Positions 35,275 through 38,936 of a stretch of 38,936 nt of DNA are shown here, piece after piece. The stretch spans positions 1 through 38,936 of the forward strand of contig NZ_JAAFKF010000028.1 in the NCBI RefSeq assembly GCF_013299175.1, in the 5' to 3' direction. Every line of letters starts with the position of its first letter. Within the stretch, counting starts at the first letter, position 1. The position numbers and the translations under genes were made by a program. The notes under the pieces are model-generated. The model saw only the letters and a program-made list of their open reading frames with translations. It did no database searches and had not been told where the DNA came from. The DNA comes from Sphaerotilus sp. Lineage in GTDB: Bacteria; Pseudomonadota; Gammaproteobacteria; Burkholderiales; Burkholderiaceae_C.

Positions 35275-35300
35275 GCAAAATTATTTGCGTGAAATTTTGC
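35275..35300. promoter_or_regulatory. AT-rich inverted repeat, candidate operator
   Basis: GCAAAATT (35275-35282) and AATTTTGC (35293-35300) are a perfect 8-base inverted repeat with a 10-base spacer, in the only AT-rich patch of the gap; another GCAAAAT lies at 35256-35262 and AAAATTATT occurs twice (35266-35274, 35277-35285). TTGATT (35249-35254) could be a -35 element, with no good -10. The spacing between arm centres is about 18 bases, so it could bind a dimeric regulator. Similarity to a Fur box is weak. Confidence 0.45.
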
Positions 35301-35382
35301 TCGAATGGTGGATTGGTGTCCAATTGCCACACGGTGTCACCTTGCCCAAGAGCGCGGCGCATCGGCAAAGTACAGAACAAGG

Positions 35383-35409
35383 GCCGGGTGGGCAACACCC
35401 ACCACCGGC
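35383..35409. other. Strong hairpin in the leader of the unrecognised gene
   Basis: GCCGGGTGGG (35383-35392) pairs with CCCAC (35398-35402) and CCGGC (35405-35409), giving ten base pairs with a two-base bulge and a CAACA loop. There is no T-run, so it is not an obvious terminator. It may be an attenuator, an mRNA-stability element, or a copy of the GGTGGGCAAC-type dispersed repeats seen in some proteobacteria. Confidence 0.45.
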
Positions 35410-35499
35410 AGACAGCGAAGAGGTCGTTCCGGCTTGCGCGGGGGGGTTGCAAGCACGGGATTGGCCAGACGATCCACCTACCGCAGAAGATTGCACTCG

Positions 35500-36813
35500 A
35501 TGTCGGCTCTGGCGAAAAAACTGTTTTATTCCAAGCGATTCAACCGCTTGGCGGTGCGGGCGTATTCCGCCGTGCATCCGCCCCCGTATCGGCGGGCGAA
35601 CATGGAATTCGATGCCGATGTCTGGAATGGCATTTGCACATTCCATTCCCACGACGGGCGCCAGATCGGGGAAAACAACAGCAACCCGGCGGTCTACAAG
35701 GAAGTGGTCGAGACCGAGCACAAGATCTGCAAATTCGAAGGCTCGCGCAACGGGTTGCCCATCAACGTGACGGCGCTGCGGCAGGTCATGGCCGTGTGGC
35801 CCGACGCCCTGCAGTTCACCACGATGCTGCGCAACGACTACATCCGCCGCCGCGGTCTGGACAGCGCCCGCCTGACCCTGTGCCAGGGCTACGTGTTTTC
35901 CAAGCTGGGCGCCGCCTACCCGGCCTATCTGGCGCGCAAGCGCAGCCGCCCCATCACGTCGCTGCCGGCGCTCGAAACCGCCTTCTTCACCCTGGGCGTC
36001 GGGCCGTTCATGGTGGTGCGGACCTTGATGGAGAAGGGTGATCTGTCGGTGCTGCGGGATGGCCCGCTCACCGCGACCGAACTCTACGAGATGGCCGACC
36101 GTTCCGGCACGCTGGTCTCCGCTGCCGGCAACGGTTGTGCTGGCAGCAAGAAACTCATCATCGATTATCTCGACGTGACGATGAACGGCACGTTTTCCAA
36201 GCCGCTGGATTCCGCCGAGGCCCGCCGCGCGGTGAATGCCATCGAGGATTGGGACGAGTTTTATGGGTATGTGTATGCCACGGCGCGGCTGGAGTTGCTG
36301 GTCCGGTTGACGCAATACCTGTGTGCGCAGTCCTTGTGGATGCTGCAGGCGCGCGATGCGCTGCTGAGCGACACGGAGCGGTCGCTGGTGTCGGCGTGTC
36401 TGGCCAAGTGCTACCACGACCCTGGCGAGGGCCTGGATGACCGCACGGTCATGGGCCATTGCATCCGGATCGTGCTGGCGTTGCTGGACGAGGTGGATTT
36501 TCCGCAGGCGCGTGCGGCGCTGGTGGAGGCAAACCTGGTGCATTCTGGCAACGGGGGCTACCTGCTGGATCAGGTGGGTGGGGACGCCCGCGTGTCGGCG
36601 GCGCGGCGGATGCGGCTGGTCACGGAATTGCTGCTTCCGTTCTGCAAGGACACCCTCGACGCCACGCACCGCGCGCTGCAACGCTTCACCACGCAGACGA
36701 TCACGCTCGACGACGTGCAGCGCCGCGCCTGCGGACCTTCCCTGCAGCCGCTGCTGGCGATGCTGGAAACCCGTCCGGCGCAGCAGGGTACACCGGTGGG
36801 CGTGCCAGCATGA
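35500..36813 (+). CDS. Unrecognised 437-residue protein coupled to an acyltransferase
   Basis: I do not recognise this family. The protein has no signal peptide or clear TM segment, looks mostly alpha-helical, and carries eleven cysteines (46, 77, 128, 213, 275, 300, 304, 321, 382, 411 among others) and several Glu/His clusters such as VVETEHKICKFE (69-80) and LAKCYHDPGEG (301-311). The N terminus has a basic segment (KKLFYSKRFNRLAVRAYS). Near residue 209, AGNGCAGSKKLIIDYL could be a nucleotide- or cofactor-binding turn, but this is a guess. Its stop overlaps the ATG of the GNAT gene by 4 bases, so the two are surely expressed together. ATG 35500 is chosen because upstream codons look non-coding; the ribosome binding site (AGAAG) is weak. 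A biosynthetic or N-oxygenase-type role is speculation. Confidence 0.8.
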   Translation: MSALAKKLFYSKRFNRLAVRAYSAVHPPPYRRANMEFDADVWNGICTFHSHDGRQIGENNSNPAVYKEVVETEHKICKFEGSRNGLPINVTALRQVMAVWPDALQFTTMLRNDYIRRRGLDSARLTLCQGYVFSKLGAAYPAYLARKRSRPITSLPALETAFFTLGVGPFMVVRTLMEKGDLSVLRDGPLTATELYEMADRSGTLVSAAGNGCAGSKKLIIDYLDVTMNGTFSKPLDSAEARRAVNAIEDWDEFYGYVYATARLELLVRLTQYLCAQSLWMLQARDALLSDTERSLVSACLAKCYHDPGEGLDDRTVMGHCIRIVLALLDEVDFPQARAALVEANLVHSGNGGYLLDQVGGDARVSAARRMRLVTELLLPFCKDTLDATHRALQRFTTQTITLDDVQRRACGPSLQPLLAMLETRPAQQGTPVGVPA

Positions 36814-37496
36814 GCGGTGCGCCGACCACGCCGATGGACGTTCCCTTTGGCCCCAGCGGCACCGTCCTGCTGCGCAAGATGGTGCTCGACGAGGATGCGC
36901 CGCTGCTGCACGACTGGTTCAGCCGCGACTACGCCCGCTTCTGGGGGCTGCAGGGCAAGACGGTGGAGGAGATCCGCGAGAAGTTCGCCGAGATCGAAGC
37001 CAGCGGCACCTGCGACGTGGTCTTCGGCATCCTGGCGGCCACGGGCGAGCGGCTGTTCATGTTCGAGTCGTATGACGTGAACGCGGACGTGCTCAGCCGG
37101 CACTACCGCGTGCAGGCGGGCGACCGGGGCTTCCATCTGATGCTGGGGCCGGTCGAGAAGCCGCTGCCCGCCGCGGCCTATTACACCTTCCAGGCCATTG
37201 CGGCGTGGATCTTCCGCGACCCGTCCGTCCGGCGCATGGTCGGCGAGCCGGACATCCGCAACCGCAAGGTGCTGCTGCGCCTGGTGCAGGCCGGGTTTGC
37301 ATTCGGCCGGGTGGTGTATCTGCCCTACAAGACTGCCGTGATGATCTACCTGTCGCGGGCGACTTTCGATCACGCACGCGGTCTGCCTCCACCGCCCGTG
37401 CCTGCGGCGTTGCAGATGGAGGGCTGGCGTCTGCGCTACCACCTGCTCGTCAGCCGCGTTGGTCGCCGCATCGGTCTGATCGAGCGCCACTGGTGA
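36810..37496 (+). CDS. GNAT acyltransferase of the siderophore IucB/AlcB/RhbD type
   Basis: The 228-residue protein has the layout of the acetyltransferase that acylates N-hydroxy-amines during hydroxamate siderophore synthesis: DWFSRDYARFWGLQGKT at residues 35-51, the RGFHLMLGP block (106-114, with conserved His109), and the acyl-CoA region RRMVGEPDIRNRKVLLRLVQ followed by AGFAFGRVVYLPYK (141-175). No NIS synthetase (IucA/IucC) or lysine/ornithine N-hydroxylase is in the window, so the substrate is unknown. Its start overlaps the upstream gene's stop as ATGA. Probable role: acylation of a product or partner made by the 437-residue protein. Confidence 0.85.
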   Translation: MSGAPTTPMDVPFGPSGTVLLRKMVLDEDAPLLHDWFSRDYARFWGLQGKTVEEIREKFAEIEASGTCDVVFGILAATGERLFMFESYDVNADVLSRHYRVQAGDRGFHLMLGPVEKPLPAAAYYTFQAIAAWIFRDPSVRRMVGEPDIRNRKVLLRLVQAGFAFGRVVYLPYKTAVMIYLSRATFDHARGLPPPPVPAALQMEGWRLRYHLLVSRVGRRIGLIERHW

Positions 37497-37512
37497 GGCG
37501 CCAGGCTCAGGC

Positions 37513-38775
37513 TCAGGTTCCAGTTCCGGTGGTGGACGCATCTTCGTCCGGGAACAGCGGCAGGGTGTGAGGCTGCGGTGCGGCAGAGGCCGTGGATGCA
37601 GCGGCGGCAGAAGATTCGATCTTCCGACTGTCTGGGCGCCCCCCGGCTTTCGACAACCCACCCACCCGCACCCCCAGCAGCCGCAGCCGCCGCCCCAGGT
37701 CCACCCGCTTCAGGCACAGCCCGCCGGCCCGCCGGATCGCCTCGGCCTGCGCGGTCGGGGCCGGCAGCGTCAGGTCACGGGTGATGATGCGGAAATCGTC
37801 GAAACGCAGCTTGATGCCGATGGTGCGGCCGACGTAGCCCTTGCGCTGCAGGTCACCGGCCACCTGCTCGCACAGGGTGGTGAAGATCACCCCCAGTGCG
37901 GCGCGGTCATGGCGGGCGTGCAGATCGCGGTCAAACGTGGTTTCGCGGCTCATGGAGACAGGCTCGCTGTACGTCACCACCGGGCGGTCGTCCAGCCCGT
38001 GCGCCGCCTGGTGCATCCACAGGCCGTGGCGGTGGCCGAAGTGGGTGACGAGCCAGTCGGGCGCGCAGGCTGCAAGTTCGCCGATGGTGTGAACGCCCAG
38101 TTCGTCCAGCTTCGTCCCCGCCTTCGGCCCGATGCCGTTGATGCGCCGCACCGGCAGCGGCCAGATGCGCGTCGGCACATCGCCCGCCATCACCACCGTC
38201 AGCCCGTCCGGCTTGTCGAGGTCGCTGCAGACCTTGGCCAGCAGCTTGTTCGGCGCCAGCCCGACCGAGCACGACAGACCGGTGGCGCGGCGCACGTTGT
38301 TCTTGATGTCCTGCGCCAGCGCCCGGGCGCCGCCGAGCGGGTCGTGGCCGACATGGTCACGCACGCGGGGCAGGTCGGTCAGCTCGATGTAGATTTCGTC
38401 GATGCCGCGGTCCTCGATGTCGGGCGCGAGTTCCGCCACCGCTGCCTTGAACGCCCGCGACAGGCGTCGGTATTCCTCGAAATCGGCGGGCAGCAGGATG
38501 GCCTGTGGTGCCAGCGCGGCGGCCTTCATCAGCCCCATGCCGGAGTGGACGCCGCGGGCGCGGGCCTCGTAGGTGGCCGTGGTGACCACACCTCGCCCGA
38601 CGTAATCACCCAGCCGTGGCCAGTCGCCGTCGAACTCCGCTGCCCGCGCCCGGCTGCCGCCCACCACGACCGCCTGCCCGCGCAGCTCCGGCCGGCGCAG
38701 CAGCTCGACCGACGCATAGAAGGCGTCCATGTCGAGGTGGGCGACGAGGCGCGGCGGTGGCGTGGGGGCGGACAT
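37513..38775 (-). CDS. dinB: DNA polymerase IV (DinB)
   Basis: A 420-residue Y-family translesion polymerase. Catalytic acids are Asp15 (HLDMDAFYASVE) and Asp126/Glu127 in EDRGIDEIYIEL, where Gly replaces the usual Ser of SIDE. Relative to E. coli DinB there is an insert of about 20 residues (around 41-60, SRARAAEFDGDWPRLGDYVG) before the RGVVTTATYEAR finger region. A Ser/Ala-rich linker leads to TLPLFPDE near the C terminus, a fit for the beta-clamp-binding motif. ATG 38775 is preferred over GTG 38781. A perfect palindrome sits just upstream; no classical LexA box (CTGT-N8-ACAG) is visible. Confidence 0.93.
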   Translation of the reverse strand: MSAPTPPPRLVAHLDMDAFYASVELLRRPELRGQAVVVGGSRARAAEFDGDWPRLGDYVGRGVVTTATYEARARGVHSGMGLMKAAALAPQAILLPADFEEYRRLSRAFKAAVAELAPDIEDRGIDEIYIELTDLPRVRDHVGHDPLGGARALAQDIKNNVRRATGLSCSVGLAPNKLLAKVCSDLDKPDGLTVVMAGDVPTRIWPLPVRRINGIGPKAGTKLDELGVHTIGELAACAPDWLVTHFGHRHGLWMHQAAHGLDDRPVVTYSEPVSMSRETTFDRDLHARHDRAALGVIFTTLCEQVAGDLQRKGYVGRTIGIKLRFDDFRIITRDLTLPAPTAQAEAIRRAGGLCLKRVDLGRRLRLLGVRVGGLSKAGGRPDSRKIESSAAAASTASAAPQPHTLPLFPDEDASTTGTGT

Positions 38776-38778
38776 CGG

Positions 38779-38788
38779 CACAATTGTG
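38779..38788. promoter_or_regulatory. Perfect 10-bp palindrome upstream of dinB
   Basis: CACAATTGTG starts 4 bases upstream of the dinB ATG on the minus strand. It could be part of a -10 region (CACAAT) for a leaderless dinB transcript or an operator. It is not a recognised SOS box. Confidence 0.35.
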
Positions 38789-38842
38789 AGGGCCGGGGCG
38801 AGGTCAGCACCATCGGTCGCAGACGCGGCCCGGCGGCGTCCC

Positions 38843-38848
38843 TAGAAT
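38843..38848 (+). promoter_or_regulatory. Candidate -10 element for a near-leaderless tldD transcript
   Basis: TAGAAT (38843-38848) matches five of six -10 consensus bases. It ends 6 bases before the ATG at 38855, so transcription would begin at or next to the start codon. No clear -35 hexamer lies 16-18 bases upstream. Confidence 0.4.
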
Positions 38849-38854
38849 GCGCCC

Positions 38855-38936
38855 ATGATCTCTCGCGAACCCACCCTCGAACGACTGGCCACGGCGCGCC
38901 GGTTGCTGCTGGACCCGTTTGGCCTGACCGAGGCCA
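38855..38936 (+). CDS. tldD: Probable TldD N terminus, cut by window edge
   Basis: The frame from ATG 38855 begins MISREPTLERLATARRLLLD and stays open to the edge (27 codons). It resembles the N terminus of betaproteobacterial TldD, the zinc-bearing partner of PmbA (encoded at 9309-10706). With only 27 residues and no HEXXXH motif visible, this is a tentative call. The gene is divergent from dinB. Confidence 0.5.
   Translation, partial: MISREPTLERLATARRLLLDPFGLTEA

Larger units (their letters stand above)
35080..35499. other. Non-coding interval between lspA and the unrecognised gene
   Basis: The 420-base gap has two parts. The left half is G+C-rich and holds the lspA leader. From about 35245 to 35300 it becomes sharply AT-rich and contains repeated GCAAAAT words and an inverted repeat. 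After that a G+C-rich stretch contains a strong hairpin and some 90 bases before the next start. An open frame from 35305 runs into the next gene but shows no protein-like composition, so I treat this as a leader, not coding sequence. Confidence 0.6.

Noticed and set aside
35266..35300. Fur box upstream of the siderophore-type acyltransferase unit
   Set aside because: The AT-rich patch agrees poorly with the 19-base Fur consensus; I report the inverted repeat without naming a regulator.
35281..36681. Long antisense open frame over the unrecognised 437-residue gene
   Set aside because: The plus-strand frame is coupled by an ATGA overlap to a recognised GNAT and has protein-like hydrophobic/charged patterning; the antisense frame is Gln/His/Arg-rich and lacks a start signal.
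38776..38854. LexA/SOS box upstream of dinB
   Set aside because: No CTGT-N8-ACAG pattern is present; only the CACAATTGTG palindrome is seen.

Overview
The window is a high-G+C stretch that looks like the chromosome of a betaproteobacterium of the order Burkholderiales. The support is its gene content and order: suhB divergent from trmJ with cysE following, darP divergent from pmbA, a DUF2189 membrane protein, and a periplasmic TRAP-type binding protein. A Sphaerotilus/Leptothrix-type lineage is a guess from overall style, not a demonstrated assignment. I see no rRNA, tRNA, CRISPR array or complete insertion sequence.

Layout. 1-2.1 kb: part of a DNA-modification locus, with an N6-adenine methyltransferase followed by the start of a C5-cytosine methyltransferase cut by the window edge. 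2.1-10.7 kb: mostly housekeeping genes (suhB, trmJ, cysE, mog, darP, pmbA), with a membrane O-acyltransferase lodged between trmJ and cysE and a secreted beta-helix protein after cysE. 10.7-12.7 kb: a Schlafen/AlbA_2-GHKL-type-TPR protein with a visibly different base composition. 12.7-29.6 kb: a sugar-acid regulon in two halves. The minus-strand half (20.0 to 12.7 kb) is an ABC sugar importer, a gluconokinase, a FadR-type regulator, a DenD-like dehydrogenase and an SDR. The plus-strand half (23.55 to 29.6 kb) is an IlvD/Edd dehydratase, an SDR, an FAH-family hydrolase, a UxaA/GarD-family dehydratase and an Ldh2-type dehydrogenase, with a 2-hydroxyacid dehydrogenase divergent from it. The halves are separated by a 20.1-22.4 kb island holding a DUF1778/GNAT toxin-antitoxin pair, an orphan HicB-like antitoxin and a strongly AT-rich two-TM protein. 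29.7-34.5 kb: an orphan TRAP binding protein, two EamA exporters, a quinone oxidoreductase and a DUF2189 protein. 34.5-38.9 kb: lspA, a two-gene unit of an unrecognised protein plus an IucB/AlcB-type GNAT acyltransferase, dinB, and the start of a probable tldD.

How the genes work together. The catabolic half matches the non-phosphorylative 'diketo' route for L-fucose/D-arabinose/L-galactose-type acids: two dehydratases of unrelated families feed 2-keto-3-deoxy acids to an SDR that oxidises C4, and an FAH-family hydrolase splits the 2,4-diketo acid into pyruvate plus a 2-hydroxy acid. The Ldh2 and 2-hydroxyacid dehydrogenases could consume that hydroxy acid. A 14-base motif (12 of 14 identical) lies in both the importer promoter and the divergent catabolic promoter region and is a candidate site for the FadR-type regulator. 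The actual sugar cannot be fixed from sequence alone.

The best candidates for something undescribed are the unrecognised 437-residue protein coupled to a siderophore-type acyltransferase (35.5-37.5 kb), the AT-rich two-TM gene inside the sugar-acid regulon, and the AlbA_2-GHKL-TPR protein.
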